A DNA stretch of 28,657 nt from Chlorobium sp. Its GTDB lineage: Bacteria > Bacteroidota > Chlorobiia > Chlorobiales > Chlorobiaceae. The position numbers were made by a program, and so were the translations under genes. Of this stretch, positions 1-9,215 are shown piece by piece. The stretch covers positions 1 to 28,657 of the forward strand of contig JANQGE010000009.1 in assembly GCA_028277485.1 (NCBI GenBank), written 5' to 3'. Every line of letters begins with the position of its first letter. Position 1 is the stretch's first letter. The notes beneath the pieces are model-generated. The model made no database searches. It had not been told where the DNA came from and was given only the letters and a program-made list of their open reading frames with translations.

Positions 1-338
1 TTCGGTATGATCGGCAATCCCGAAGGGTTTCAACAAATGCGGCTCTTTATCAGTTTTCACTTTCACCCGACAGGTGAGGGATAATCTCACTATAAACACA
101 TTATAACAGATTGTTTTTAATGAACTTACTATTATTGAGCTTTTGTTGAAACGCTCAGTTTAGGAGATTGTAGCCAGAAACCCTTAGGTGCAGACAATGA
201 AATCCTGATGCATTTGCTGCCTGACATGCGGCATCCCGGAACATCCTTGTTGACAAATCGGAAAACTTATTTCCTGGTTTTAATTTTTTGTAGATTATTT
301 TCCTATCATTTTCGGCATCGTTATTCGAGCAGGAGAGC
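1..338. other. Intergenic region upstream of trkA
   Basis: No convincing gene is visible here. The stretch is fairly AT-rich toward its right half and must carry the promoter of the downstream trkA gene, but I cannot pick out a clear -35/-10 pair. A short reading frame on the minus strand (155-370) overlaps the trkA start and has no family features. The ribosome binding site for trkA (AGGAG, about 5 bases before the ATG) lies at its right edge. Confidence 0.5.
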
Positions 339-1727
339 ATGAGCATTAACAACATACTGGTTATCGGCATAGGGGGGGTCGGCCTCCACTTGACTCAACG
401 CCTCGTCCATGACGGTTACGGGGTCACTGTTATCGAGTCGAACCCCCAGTTGATCAGCAGCGCCAACGACAAGATCGACGCAAAAATCATCGGGGGCAAC
501 GCCATGGAACTTGCCTGCTGGGAGCGGGCAAAGGCCGAAACAATGGACCTGCTGATTGCCGTAACCAACGAAGACTCCGTCAATATGATCGCTGCGATCA
601 TAGCCGACCGGTTCGGCATCCCGCGCAAGATAGCCCGGGTACGGTCACCCGAATACGGTTATGAAAACTCGTTTCTCAACAAAAACGATTTCAAGATCGA
701 CCTGGTCATTCATCCCGAAGAGCTGGTTGCCCAGGAAATGGCGCGTCTTGTGATGCGGGCATCGGCAAACGATGTGATTGACATCGGCGAAGGGGAGATG
801 AAGGTTTTCGCCATCCGCGTCAACCAGGACTGCCCGCTGGTGAATAAAACCCTGAAAGAAATCGCATTGCTGCACGATGATTTTCAGTTCAAGATCGTCG
901 CCGTCGCAAGGGGTATTGCCACCATTATCCCCGGTGAAGATGACACGATCCTTGCCAACGACCAGGTATTCATCATGCTCAATGGCAACAACATGCCACG
1001 GCTCATGAACCTCATGGGTGTCCGCGAACAGCGTATCCACAAGGTCATGATCGTCGGCGGAGGCATGGTCGGAGCACGGGTGGCCCAACTGCTCGGAAAA
1101 ACCGTGAAGATCACCCTCATAGAGAATGATAAAGAGCATGCCGAAGAACTTGCTTCCTCGCTGAACAACACCGACGTACTGCTGGGAGACGGAACGGACG
1201 TCAATGTCATGGTGCTTGGCGGGCTGATGGAAATGGACACTTTCATCGCAACCACAGGCAACAATGAAACCAATATCATCAGCTGCCTGCTTGCAAAACA
1301 CATCATGAACAGGACCAATGTCGATGCCGGCGCAAAAGAAGGCAAAACTATCGCGCTGGTGAAGAAGGAAGACTACCTGGTACTGGCTTCAACCATCGGC
1401 CTCGACGTTGCCCTGAACAAAAAGATTTCAGCAGCCGACGAGATCATGAAGTTTATTCGAATGGGTGAACTGTTCTCGCTTGCACATCTGCACGGTGTTG
1501 ATGCAGCAGTTATCGAGCTTGCTGCCGGGCCGCGGGCTCAGATCACCAAAAAACCTTTACAAAAAATGCGGGCCGTGCTGCAGGAGAAACAGATTCTCAT
1601 CGCCGGGGTGGTACGCAACGGGTTGTGCAGGTTGACGGATGAAAACACGGTCATCGAACCCAGTGACCTCGCTGTCGTGGTTTCAGCCACAAAAAGCCTC
1701 AAAGAAGCACGTGAGCTTTTCAGGTAA
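339..1727 (+). CDS. trkA: Trk system potassium uptake protein TrkA
   Basis: TrkA is the cytoplasmic NAD(H)-binding gating subunit of the Trk K+ uptake channel and sits under the TrkH pore. The 462-residue product has the full-length tandem layout of the family: an N-terminal RCK_N Rossmann domain with GIGGVG near residue 10, an RCK_C domain around 140-220, then a second RCK_N starting at VGGGMVG near residue 240 and a second RCK_C. The acidic residue ending the second beta strand (VIES, LIEND) fits NAD binding. The start is well supported by GCAGGAG just upstream of the ATG. The gene lies 46 bp before trkH in the same direction, so the two probably form an operon. Length and domains leave little doubt. 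Confidence 0.96.
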   Translation: MSINNILVIGIGGVGLHLTQRLVHDGYGVTVIESNPQLISSANDKIDAKIIGGNAMELACWERAKAETMDLLIAVTNEDSVNMIAAIIADRFGIPRKIARVRSPEYGYENSFLNKNDFKIDLVIHPEELVAQEMARLVMRASANDVIDIGEGEMKVFAIRVNQDCPLVNKTLKEIALLHDDFQFKIVAVARGIATIIPGEDDTILANDQVFIMLNGNNMPRLMNLMGVREQRIHKVMIVGGGMVGARVAQLLGKTVKITLIENDKEHAEELASSLNNTDVLLGDGTDVNVMVLGGLMEMDTFIATTGNNETNIISCLLAKHIMNRTNVDAGAKEGKTIALVKKEDYLVLASTIGLDVALNKKISAADEIMKFIRMGELFSLAHLHGVDAAVIELAAGPRAQITKKPLQKMRAVLQEKQILIAGVVRNGLCRLTDENTVIEPSDLAVVVSATKSLKEARELFR

Positions 1728-1773
1728 TAACCTAAGCTGAGAGGAATACAAGAACAAAAACTGCTGCCGCTCA

Positions 1774-3231
1774 ATGAATTTTCCTGCGATATCTCACGTC
1801 CTGGGCGCCCTTCTCCTCTTTATCGGCAGCACCATGCTCCTGCCCCTTGCCTGCGCCCTGATATATAACGACGGTGACGCTCTCTCTCTGCTTATGGCGA
1901 TGGGAATAACGGTCGGCATAGGGTTTCCTCTCTGGTGGAGTTTTCGCAAATACCGTGATCTGACCCTCAAGGACGGCTTTTTCATCGTCACCTTCGGCTG
2001 GATCCTCGTCTCCTCGGTTTCGACACTGCCTTTTATATTTCACGGCAGCATCCCGTCGTTTACCGACGCTTTTTTTGAAATGATGTCCGGCTACACAACA
2101 ACCGGTGCGACCGTTCTCGACGACATAGAATCCCTGCCGCACGGCTTGCTGTTCTGGCGAAGCACAACCCACCTCATCGGGGGAATGGGATTTATTATGG
2201 TTACCATTATCATCCTTCCCCTCCTTGGTATCGGAGGCATGCAGCTTTACAAGGCGGAAGCCGATCCCGGCCAGGTGATCACCGGCGAAAAACTTCTTCC
2301 CCGTGTCAAGCAGGCCGCCGTGTGGCTATGGACGATCTACCTTGTGCTCGTCCTCATCCAGTCACTCCTGCTTCTGGCTGGCGGCATGCCGCTTTTCGAC
2401 GCTCTCTGCCATGCTTTCGGCACGGTCTCGACCGCCGGTTATTCAACAAAGAACGCCAGCATCGGCCATTACAACAGCGCCTGGATCGAATGGATAACCA
2501 TCATCTTCATGTTTCTCGGAGGCATGACATTCATGATACATTACTATATCCTGAAAAAGGACTGGGAACCTGTACGCAACAACACAGAAATACGCTGGTA
2601 CATAGGCTTTGTTGTTTTTCTCAGTGCGCTTGCCACCTTGATCCTCTGGTTTACCGGCAGTTACAACAGCCTCTTCGACTCCGTAAGGCATGCAACATTT
2701 CAGGTTGTTTCGATCCTCACGACAACGGGATTCACCACTGCGGACTATGAACTGTGGCCGCAGGCGGCACAGATGCTCATTATTATCGCCTGCTTTATCG
2801 GCGCATGCGCGGGTTCGACCACCAGCGGCATCAAGGTGATACATTACGAGATCATCTGCAAGTACCTCTACGCCAACGGCAGGAAACTCCTGCAGCCCCT
2901 GGCCGTGGTACCGATAAAGATCAACCAGAAAAATGCCGACTCTTCCGTTGTCACGCTTGCCATCAGCTACTTTATCCTCAACATTTTCATGATACTTGCC
3001 GGCAGTGCGGTCATGACCTTGATTGACGACATGGATTTCTCCAGCTCCATAAGCGCCGTCATTTCCTCGATTTTCAACATCGGACCCGGCTTCGGCGAGA
3101 TAGGACCCTCGAACACTTTTTCCCATGTTTCCGCCGCCGGAAAGTGGTTTCTTTCCTTCAACATGCTCACCGGCCGCCTCGAAATGTTCACCGTGATAGT
3201 GATGTTCTACCCTTCGTTCTGGAAGAAGTAG
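1774..3231 (+). CDS. trkH: Trk system potassium uptake protein TrkH
   Basis: TrkH is the inner-membrane K+ channel-like pore of the Trk system. The 485-residue protein is hydrophobic throughout and shows the four pore-loop repeats of the family, each with the filter glycine: TTTGATV near residue 110, STAGYS near 223, TTTGFT near 318 and NIGPGFGEIG near 434. The arginine-containing stretch AGSTTSGIKVI near 350 is also typical. The ATG at 1774 is the only sensible start because the frame is closed at 1738. No strong Shine-Dalgarno precedes it (a GAGAGG lies about 28 bases upstream), so translation may be coupled to trkA. It is the partner of the upstream trkA and together they form a complete Trk uptake unit. 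Confidence 0.96.
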   Translation: MNFPAISHVLGALLLFIGSTMLLPLACALIYNDGDALSLLMAMGITVGIGFPLWWSFRKYRDLTLKDGFFIVTFGWILVSSVSTLPFIFHGSIPSFTDAFFEMMSGYTTTGATVLDDIESLPHGLLFWRSTTHLIGGMGFIMVTIIILPLLGIGGMQLYKAEADPGQVITGEKLLPRVKQAAVWLWTIYLVLVLIQSLLLLAGGMPLFDALCHAFGTVSTAGYSTKNASIGHYNSAWIEWITIIFMFLGGMTFMIHYYILKKDWEPVRNNTEIRWYIGFVVFLSALATLILWFTGSYNSLFDSVRHATFQVVSILTTTGFTTADYELWPQAAQMLIIIACFIGACAGSTTSGIKVIHYEIICKYLYANGRKLLQPLAVVPIKINQKNADSSVVTLAISYFILNIFMILAGSAVMTLIDDMDFSSSISAVISSIFNIGPGFGEIGPSNTFSHVSAAGKWFLSFNMLTGRLEMFTVIVMFYPSFWKK

Positions 3232-3236
3232 TTCAG

Positions 3237-3272
3237 AAAAAGTCAAAGGTCAAAAGGTAAAAGTCAAAAACA
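3237..3272. repeat. Short GTCAAAAG-type tandem repeat
   Basis: Just after the trkH stop there is a run of near-identical units of the form AGTCAAAGG / TCAAAAGG / TAAAAGTCAAAA. It is a low-complexity purine-rich tract with no coding potential. Confidence 0.5.
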
Positions 3273-3316
3273 GGAAAAGACTGTTAATGCATTGAGATTA
3301 CGCAACAGGCTTTTAT

Positions 3317-3434
3317 GAGCACCTCTATTAATTGTCATGAGCGGTTCAAGTGCAAGGCGAACGGAGCGCAGAAACCCTTTCCTATCCGCTCAACGATGCA
3401 ATTGAATCGCGGAATAAATAAATAGAGGTGCCCT
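3317..3434. repeat. Intergenic element with 11-bp inverted termini
   Basis: GCACCTCTATT at 3319-3329 is repeated in inverted orientation as AATAGAGGTGC at 3421-3431, bounding about 110 bp of non-coding DNA. The right end abuts the stop codon of the Kef gene (3434-3436). Related sequences occur elsewhere in the window: GGGCACCTCCATTTATTG at 16747-16764 matches the terminus, and 9183-9205 matches the internal stretch at 3398-3420 with one mismatch. It therefore looks like a small dispersed element of this genome, possibly a MITE-like or REP-like repeat. It could also act as a hairpin between the convergent trkH and kef genes. Confidence 0.55.
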
Positions 3435-5335
3435 TATGTCCTCATGTGGTTTTCATCTGCAATGTGCCCCGACGCATCCCACCCCATATCCTTGTCTTTA
3501 TGCAGCTCTTCGCGTTCCTCCAGCATCAGTTTTTCGAGATCCTCGATCCGCTGCTTCGTTGCACGGATAAGTTTCTTTTTATCGTGCCTCATTTCAGCAA
3601 GCTCATGCAGATGCTGCTCTTCATACTTCCGAAACGTCTTCATCGCCCTCATGACATTATATTTCCTGTGTCCGAGACGACTCAAAGCATCACTGCCGAT
3701 ACGCAGTGACGAATCAAGCGTATCAAGGTATATGTTCTTTACTCCCATGCCGATCAGCTCGAATGAATCTCCCCATCCACTCGTTCGAGCGATGATTTCG
3801 AGATGAGGGAAATATTTTCTGGCTGTCTTTGCTATTTCCACGGCTTTTTCAGCGTCATCCACGGCGATAATAAGCAGCTCCGCTTCCGCTGCTCCTGCAG
3901 CATGCAACAGGTTACTACGTGATGCGTCGCCGTAGAATACCTGTAAACCCATTTTACGCAGCAGGTCGACATTGTCCGGATCGGGGTCCAGATAGGTTGC
4001 CTCCTCGTCGTTGGCCTGCATGAACCTGCCGACCGTGCTGCCGACCGTGCCGAACCCGGCAATGATCACACGGCTTTTTTTATCTATCATATCAGGCTTT
4101 TTTTCTTCTTTCTCCTTTGTACCGAACCTGGGCTGGACAAGCTTTTCGTTCAGGAGCACCAGCAGAGGAGTCATAGCCATGCTCAACGCGACAACCGCGA
4201 TCAGCGGATTGACCAGCGATGCCTCGAAAACACCGTTATTGAGGCCAAATGAAAAAAGAACGAAGGCGAACTCACCGCCCTCGGCAAGGGCCAGGGCAAA
4301 AAGCAGAATGTTGTCGAAGCTCATCCTGAACATCCGGCCGATAGCCACCAGCACAAGGAATTTCAGCGCCACCAGCGCAGCCACCAGCTCCAGGATCAGA
4401 CCCGGATTTGAGGCAATGACATGAAAATCGATCGATGCACCGACAGAGATAAAGAAAAGCCCCAGCAGCAGTCCCTTGAATGGCTCGATATTGGTTTCAA
4501 GCTCATGACGATACTCGCTCTGCGCCAGCACTACGCCCGCAATGAATGCACCGAGCGCCGGGCTCAGGCCAACCTTGCCCATGAGGATGGTAATGGCGAT
4601 AACCAGCAGCAGCGCCGCGGCTGTGAACAGTTCACGAAGCCCCGTTTTGGCTATAAGGCGAAACGATGGATTGATGAGGTACCTCCCTGTAAAGATAATA
4701 CCCGCGACAACGCCCAACACTGCTGACGTTTGCCCCCAGATAGGCAGACCGTCGATCCATGTCGACGCGGCATGATACCCACCGCCTCCATTTTCAACAT
4801 GTTCCGAGGTATGAACAGTTGCAAGAAGGGGCATGATCGCAAGAATGGGAATAATCGCGATATCCTGAAACAGCAGCACCGAAAAAGAGTTCTGCCCGCC
4901 GTCGGTCTGCATTAACCCTTTCTCGTGGAGGGTCTGCAGCACAATTGCCGTTGAGGAGAGCGCCAGCACAAGGCCAAGAGCCAGAGCCGTCTGCCACTGA
5001 AGACCGAAAAACAGCGCTATCGCCATTACAAGAAGAGCCGTCGAAGACACCTGAACGCCGCCCATACCCAGAATCGAACCTTTAAGCTTCCAGATCATGG
5101 CAGGCTTCAGTTCGAGACCGATCAGGAAAAGCATCATGATGATGCCGAACTCGGCAAACTCCATCACGCTCTGTCCCCCTTCCCCTACAAGGCCCAATAC
5201 AAAAGGGCCGATAATGATACCCGCAATCAGATATCCGAGCACCGACCCCAGTCCAAGCTTTTTGGCTATCGGAACCGAAATTACGGCGGCAGCCAAATAC
5301 ACAAATGCCTGGAAAAAGAATCCTCCTCCTTGCAT
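3434..5335 (-). CDS. Kef-type K+/H+ antiporter with RCK domain (CPA2 family)
   Basis: This inner-membrane cation/proton antiporter resembles glutathione-gated KefB/KefC. Residues 1 to about 390 form a 12-13 segment Na_H_Exchanger domain containing FLIGLELKP, the conserved FQDIA, and FFISVGASID. An RCK_N domain starts near residue 420 (IIAGFGTVGS) and keeps the nucleotide-binding glycines. The C-terminal 70 residues are highly charged and look like a coiled coil. The 633-residue length fits the KefB/C family. It starts 12 bp after the stop of a KefG-like reductase, the usual ancillary subunit, so the pair is likely co-transcribed. In E. coli such systems export K+ during electrophile stress; that role is inferred here. 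Codons 2-5 carry a GGAGGAGG tract that might favour a slightly downstream start. Confidence 0.9.
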   Translation of the reverse strand: MQGGGFFFQAFVYLAAAVISVPIAKKLGLGSVLGYLIAGIIIGPFVLGLVGEGGQSVMEFAEFGIIMMLFLIGLELKPAMIWKLKGSILGMGGVQVSSTALLVMAIALFFGLQWQTALALGLVLALSSTAIVLQTLHEKGLMQTDGGQNSFSVLLFQDIAIIPILAIMPLLATVHTSEHVENGGGGYHAASTWIDGLPIWGQTSAVLGVVAGIIFTGRYLINPSFRLIAKTGLRELFTAAALLLVIAITILMGKVGLSPALGAFIAGVVLAQSEYRHELETNIEPFKGLLLGLFFISVGASIDFHVIASNPGLILELVAALVALKFLVLVAIGRMFRMSFDNILLFALALAEGGEFAFVLFSFGLNNGVFEASLVNPLIAVVALSMAMTPLLVLLNEKLVQPRFGTKEKEEKKPDMIDKKSRVIIAGFGTVGSTVGRFMQANDEEATYLDPDPDNVDLLRKMGLQVFYGDASRSNLLHAAGAAEAELLIIAVDDAEKAVEIAKTARKYFPHLEIIARTSGWGDSFELIGMGVKNIYLDTLDSSLRIGSDALSRLGHRKYNVMRAMKTFRKYEEQHLHELAEMRHDKKKLIRATKQRIEDLEKLMLEEREELHKDKDMGWDASGHIADENHMRT

Positions 5336-5347
5336 AACACCCTAACT

Positions 5348-5956
5348 TTAACCGTTATCCATCATAAAATCGTTGAGATATTCCAAACCCTTCAATACGT
5401 TCGGATCGAGAGACCCGTCGGCAAGAAGTTTCAACATAGCACGGTAATGCCTTGCGTGTTCATTTATGCCTTCCTGCTTCATAACATTCGTACCATGGAT
5501 AACATAGGGGGGAAGATAGTGCATCCCGCACAACCGCACTGTTTGTTCGAGCGGAGCGAGCAGTTCCCTCATGGTGAACCGGTTTTGCCCTTCTTTGGAA
5601 TATGAAGCCCTGCTTCCTCCCGTAGTAATAACACTGCAGGCCCACTTTCCCTTTAACGCGTCACCATTTCGACCGAAAGCCCATCCATGTACCAGCACCA
5701 GGTCCATCCACTCTTTCAGCAGTGCGGGCATACCGAACAGAAAAAAGGGATACTGAAATACAATAACATCCTGTTCTTTCAGAAGCTTCTGTTCAGCCTT
5801 CACATCAACATCCATCTCGGGATATATCTCATACAAATCATGGAAGGTTACCTCTTCTATCGTTTCCGCCATTTCAATCAGCTTCCTGTTAACTCGTGAC
5901 TTTTCCAACGCGGGATGCGCGAAAACTATCAGAATCTTCCTCAAAACAACTGTCAC
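5348..5956 (-). CDS. KefG-like NAD(P)H quinone oxidoreductase (Kef ancillary protein)
   Basis: This flavodoxin-fold FMN protein belongs to the KefF/KefG/MdaB group. The 202-residue product opens with ILIVFAHP, the phosphate-binding first strand and loop of the family. It also has the family features DLYEIYPEMD near residue 40, VFQYPFFLFGMPALLKEW near residue 70 and a conserved TTGG loop near residue 112. From memory it is closer to KefG than to the general quinone reductases. It is followed directly by a Kef antiporter gene, the partner that such proteins bind and activate. The start used is GTG at 5956; no Shine-Dalgarno is evident, and the frame could instead begin a few codons later at a TTG. 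Confidence 0.87.
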   Translation of the reverse strand: MTVVLRKILIVFAHPALEKSRVNRKLIEMAETIEEVTFHDLYEIYPEMDVDVKAEQKLLKEQDVIVFQYPFFLFGMPALLKEWMDLVLVHGWAFGRNGDALKGKWACSVITTGGSRASYSKEGQNRFTMRELLAPLEQTVRLCGMHYLPPYVIHGTNVMKQEGINEHARHYRAMLKLLADGSLDPNVLKGLEYLNDFMMDNG

Positions 5957-6410
5957 CGATTTGCGTGATAATATTTGCCCGAATCAAGAACAAAGATACG
6001 CAGCGAACATCCATGCGGCAAACAGGTGCCGATCCTCATCGGCAACCGCAATTTGCAGCAGGAGACGCAGCTTCAAGCCTTTTTCCCCTGCTGTCGCCTC
6101 CAGATGGTTCGAGTGTGCGTGAGGCAAGTAATGTAACCTGTTTGAAACAATAAATCATTCCCGGCCTGCCGCCCTCCTCCTGTCTCCGTAACGGCTCCGA
6201 TACAAAACCTCTTCTGCCCGTCAACATTCACGACCGGCAAACGGAACAACCGGGCCATTATTACGCCGCTTAACCATTCCGCAACAGTATTTTTACATGA
6301 ATGTTGCACACCTGGTATTTGCGGAGAACACCCAAAGCTATAATCTACGGGCACAGGGGCGTAATGCTGTTTATTCAGGGGGAAATTCTCAACTAAAAGG
6401 GCAATATACA
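5957..6410. other. Divergent intergenic region between kef operon and TonB receptor
   Basis: About 450 bp with no convincing gene. It separates divergently transcribed genes and should hold both promoters. A perfect 7-bp hairpin (TGCCGAT / ATCGGCA) sits at 6027-6044. A TATAAT lies at 6339-6344, about 70 bp before the receptor start, but without a well-placed -35 box. I looked for a cobalamin-riboswitch B12 box and for a Pho box and did not find a credible match. Confidence 0.45.
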
Positions 6411-9179
6411 ATGAAAAAAACATTGGCACTTTTTTTTCTGTGCCTCACGGCATTGATTGCCGGGGGTCTGCCGGGCACTACCTATGCCGAGGCAGCCGGC
6501 ACATCATCGCCAAGCACCATAACCGGCCGGGTGGTTGACGACGCTGACGGCCTTCCGCTTCCGGGTGTCAACATTTCCGTCAAAGGCACATCCAAAGGCA
6601 CCGTAACCGGTCAGGACGGCCGCTACCGTCTTGACAACGTCCCAGGAGCTTCCGTTGTTGTCGAAGCGTCGTATATCGGATATGTCAAAGGGGCGTATCC
6701 GGTAACACTCTCGCCCGGCAAGGCTGTCCGGCAGGACATGAGAATGAAAGCCGGCGTCGTGATCAGCGAGGAGATCACGGTTGTAGGTGAAATCCTGAAA
6801 GGCCAGGCAAAAGCCTTGAACCAGCAGAAAAACGACATCAACGTCACCAACGTTGTTGCATCGGACCAGATAGGAAAGTTTCCGGATTCAAACATCGGTG
6901 ACGCACTGAAAAGAATCCCCGGTATCAGCGTGTTTAAAGATCAGGGTGAAGCCCGCTTCGGTCACATCCGCGGAACGGAACCCCGCTTCAACTCCGTGAC
7001 GGTCAACGGCGAACGCATTCCTTCCGCAGAAGCCGAAAACAGGACCATCCAGCTCGATCTCATTCCCGCCGATATGATCCAGACAATTGAAGTCACCAAG
7101 GCATTGACACCCGACATGGACGCCGACGCAATAGGCGGCTCGATCAATCTGGTCACCAAGATCCCGACCGAAGAACGGCTTTCCCTTACAGCAGGCGGCG
7201 GCTGGAACACGCTGGATGAAAACGGCGGCGCAAGGTATCAGTTCGGAGGTACTTACGGGAACCGCTTTGCCGACGACAAATTTGGCCTGCTCCTGAGTTT
7301 CTCCTATGACGACAACGACTTCGGCTCCGACAACATCGAGGCCGAGTGGGATGCCGGGGACGACGGCATAGAGGGGATCAAGGAATTCCAGGTGAGAAAA
7401 TATGATGTACAGCGTATCCGGAAAAGTTTTTCCGGCGGGCTCGACTACCGTTTTAACGAAAATCATGTGCTTAAATTCAACGGCATTTACAACTGGAGAG
7501 ACGACTTTGAAAACCGTTTCCGCATCAAGTATAAGGATCTGGATGAGGACCTTGCCACAGTAGAACGCCAGACCAAGGGCGGCACCGAAAAAGATGCGCG
7601 CCTCGAAGACCAGCGCATGATGTCTTTCACCCTCGGCGGCGAACATGATTTCGGCAAGCTCAATGTCGATTGGCAGGCTGCATATTCCAAGGCATCGGAA
7701 GATCGGCCGAATGAACGTTACATCACTTTCAGAGCCAAGAAACAGCCGTTTACCGTTGACACCGGCGATCCGGAAAACCCGTTTGTCACAATCCTTGATC
7801 CTGACGTATCCGGCGGTATCAGCGACAGTGACAAGTGGCAGCTCAAAGAACTGACTGAAGAACATCAGTACACCGAAGACATCGATAAAAACTTCGGTCT
7901 GAATTTCCGTTACGATGTGACCGATGAACTTGAACTCAAATTCGGCGGTAAAATCAGAGACAAGAAAAAGAAACGCGACGACGATTTTTACGAATACGAA
8001 CCGGCTGATGAAGATGCATTCCGTGACGAGGCGTTCGCCAACCTGAAAGATGAGACCAAAGACAAGTACCTGCCGGGTGACAAGTACAAGGCAGGGGTCT
8101 TCGTGTCCAATGAGTTTCTTGGCAACCTCGACCTTGATTCCGGTGATTTTGACAAGGAGCTGGTCAAAGAAGAGCTTGCCGGGAACTTCGACGCGAAAGA
8201 GCAGATCAAGGCGGTCTATGCAATGGCAACCTGGGGTATCACCGACAAAACAACACTGCTTGGTGGTGCAAGACTCGAGCATACCCGTAACGAGTACAAT
8301 GCATTCAAGTATTTTGCTGACGAAGACTCGCTTGCCGCAGTCAACGGCAGCCCCTCGGACTACACCAACGTTCTGCCATATATTCATCTGCGTTACAAGA
8401 TCGGCGATTTGACCAACCTCAAGCTTGCTTACACGCACTCCCTGGCAAGGCCGAACTACTTCGACCTTGCCCCTTACCAGGAAATCGTTGCTGAAGACGA
8501 GGAGATCAAAATCGGCAACCCCAACCTTGAACCGACGCTTTCAAAAAACATCGACGTGATGATCGAGCACTACCTGAGCGATGTGGGCATTCTCTCGGCT
8601 GGCGTGTTTTACAAATCGATTAACGACTTCATTATTACCAAGAAGGAAGACGCTGATTATTCGGGAAATACGTTTGAACAGTTCCAGCCGGTCAATGCAG
8701 GTGACGGAACGCTCATGGGCGTGGAAACCGCGGCACAGTTCCAGCTGCCTTTCATCCCGGGCCTTGGCCTTTACTTGAACTATACCTATACACACTCCGA
8801 AATCGACAATTTCAACATCGAAGGACGTGAGGACGAGGATCTGCCTCTGCCCGGCAGCCCGGAGCACACCTTGAACGGCTCGGTCGCCTACGAGAAGGGA
8901 CCTTTCAACATCCGCCTCTCGGCCAACTACCACAGCGACTTCATCGATGCTGAAGAGGGCTCGATCGGTGAAAACAAGTGGGAAGACCGTTATTACGACA
9001 GCTCATTCCATCTTGACCTGAACGGCGGATACCGCCTGAGCGACATTGTCCAGCTGTATTTCGAGATCAGCAACCTGACCAATCAGCCGCTGCGCTTCTA
9101 CCAGGGCGAAAAGGAGTATGTCGCCCAGGAAGAGTGGTACGACAGGAGGCTCTTGGTTGGCGTCAAGGCGGACTTTTAA
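6411..9179 (+). CDS. TonB-dependent outer-membrane receptor with CarboxypepD_reg-like domain
   Basis: This is an outer-membrane beta-barrel transporter driven by TonB. An upstream in-frame ATG exists at 6297. The ATG at 6411 is preferred because it is preceded by AAAAGG and starts a clear signal peptide (MKKTLALFF, with cleavage near AEAAG at about residue 26-30), giving 922 residues. Residues 35-115 form a carboxypeptidase regulatory-like beta-sandwich (TITGRVVDDADGLPLPGV). A TonB-box-like EEITVVGE follows at 120-127. The plug (about 140-250) contains NIGDALKRIPGISV and IRGTEPRFNSVTVNG, and the barrel ends in VGVKADF with the terminal Phe usual for outer-membrane proteins. It resembles the TIGR01782-type receptors. 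The phytase gene 36 bp downstream suggests a substrate linked to phytate or its products; this is inference. Confidence 0.93.
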   Translation: MKKTLALFFLCLTALIAGGLPGTTYAEAAGTSSPSTITGRVVDDADGLPLPGVNISVKGTSKGTVTGQDGRYRLDNVPGASVVVEASYIGYVKGAYPVTLSPGKAVRQDMRMKAGVVISEEITVVGEILKGQAKALNQQKNDINVTNVVASDQIGKFPDSNIGDALKRIPGISVFKDQGEARFGHIRGTEPRFNSVTVNGERIPSAEAENRTIQLDLIPADMIQTIEVTKALTPDMDADAIGGSINLVTKIPTEERLSLTAGGGWNTLDENGGARYQFGGTYGNRFADDKFGLLLSFSYDDNDFGSDNIEAEWDAGDDGIEGIKEFQVRKYDVQRIRKSFSGGLDYRFNENHVLKFNGIYNWRDDFENRFRIKYKDLDEDLATVERQTKGGTEKDARLEDQRMMSFTLGGEHDFGKLNVDWQAAYSKASEDRPNERYITFRAKKQPFTVDTGDPENPFVTILDPDVSGGISDSDKWQLKELTEEHQYTEDIDKNFGLNFRYDVTDELELKFGGKIRDKKKKRDDDFYEYEPADEDAFRDEAFANLKDETKDKYLPGDKYKAGVFVSNEFLGNLDLDSGDFDKELVKEELAGNFDAKEQIKAVYAMATWGITDKTTLLGGARLEHTRNEYNAFKYFADEDSLAAVNGSPSDYTNVLPYIHLRYKIGDLTNLKLAYTHSLARPNYFDLAPYQEIVAEDEEIKIGNPNLEPTLSKNIDVMIEHYLSDVGILSAGVFYKSINDFIITKKEDADYSGNTFEQFQPVNAGDGTLMGVETAAQFQLPFIPGLGLYLNYTYTHSEIDNFNIEGREDEDLPLPGSPEHTLNGSVAYEKGPFNIRLSANYHSDFIDAEEGSIGENKWEDRYYDSSFHLDLNGGYRLSDIVQLYFEISNLTNQPLRFYQGEKEYVAQEEWYDRRLLVGVKADF

Positions 9180-9182
9180 GAG

Positions 9183-9205
9183 GCAATTGAACCGCGGAAT
9201 AAATA
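9183..9205 (+). repeat. Copy of dispersed intergenic repeat between receptor and phytase
   Basis: The 23 bases here match 3398-3420 with a single difference (AATTGAACCGCGG versus AATTGAATCGCGG, followed by AATAAATA). They fill most of the 36-bp gap between the receptor and the phytase gene. This is a fragment of the element described at 3317-3434. Confidence 0.6.
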
Positions 9206-9215
9206 GACAAGAACT

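Noticed and set aside
645..1301. 218-codon minus-strand frame opposite trkA
   Set aside because: Shadow of trkA with His/Val-rich composition typical of an antisense frame.
2443..3246. 267-codon minus-strand frame opposite trkH
   Set aside because: Shadow of trkH; no domain, no ribosome binding site, and composition explained by the opposite strand.
5957..6410. Cobalamin riboswitch upstream of the TonB receptor
   Set aside because: A GCAGGAGACGCAGC stretch near 6057 recalls part of a B12 box, but the surrounding conserved elements are missing.
6888..8438. 516-codon open frame on the minus strand
   Set aside because: It lies entirely antisense to the TonB receptor, has no family motifs, and its residue pattern follows from the codon bias of the receptor gene.
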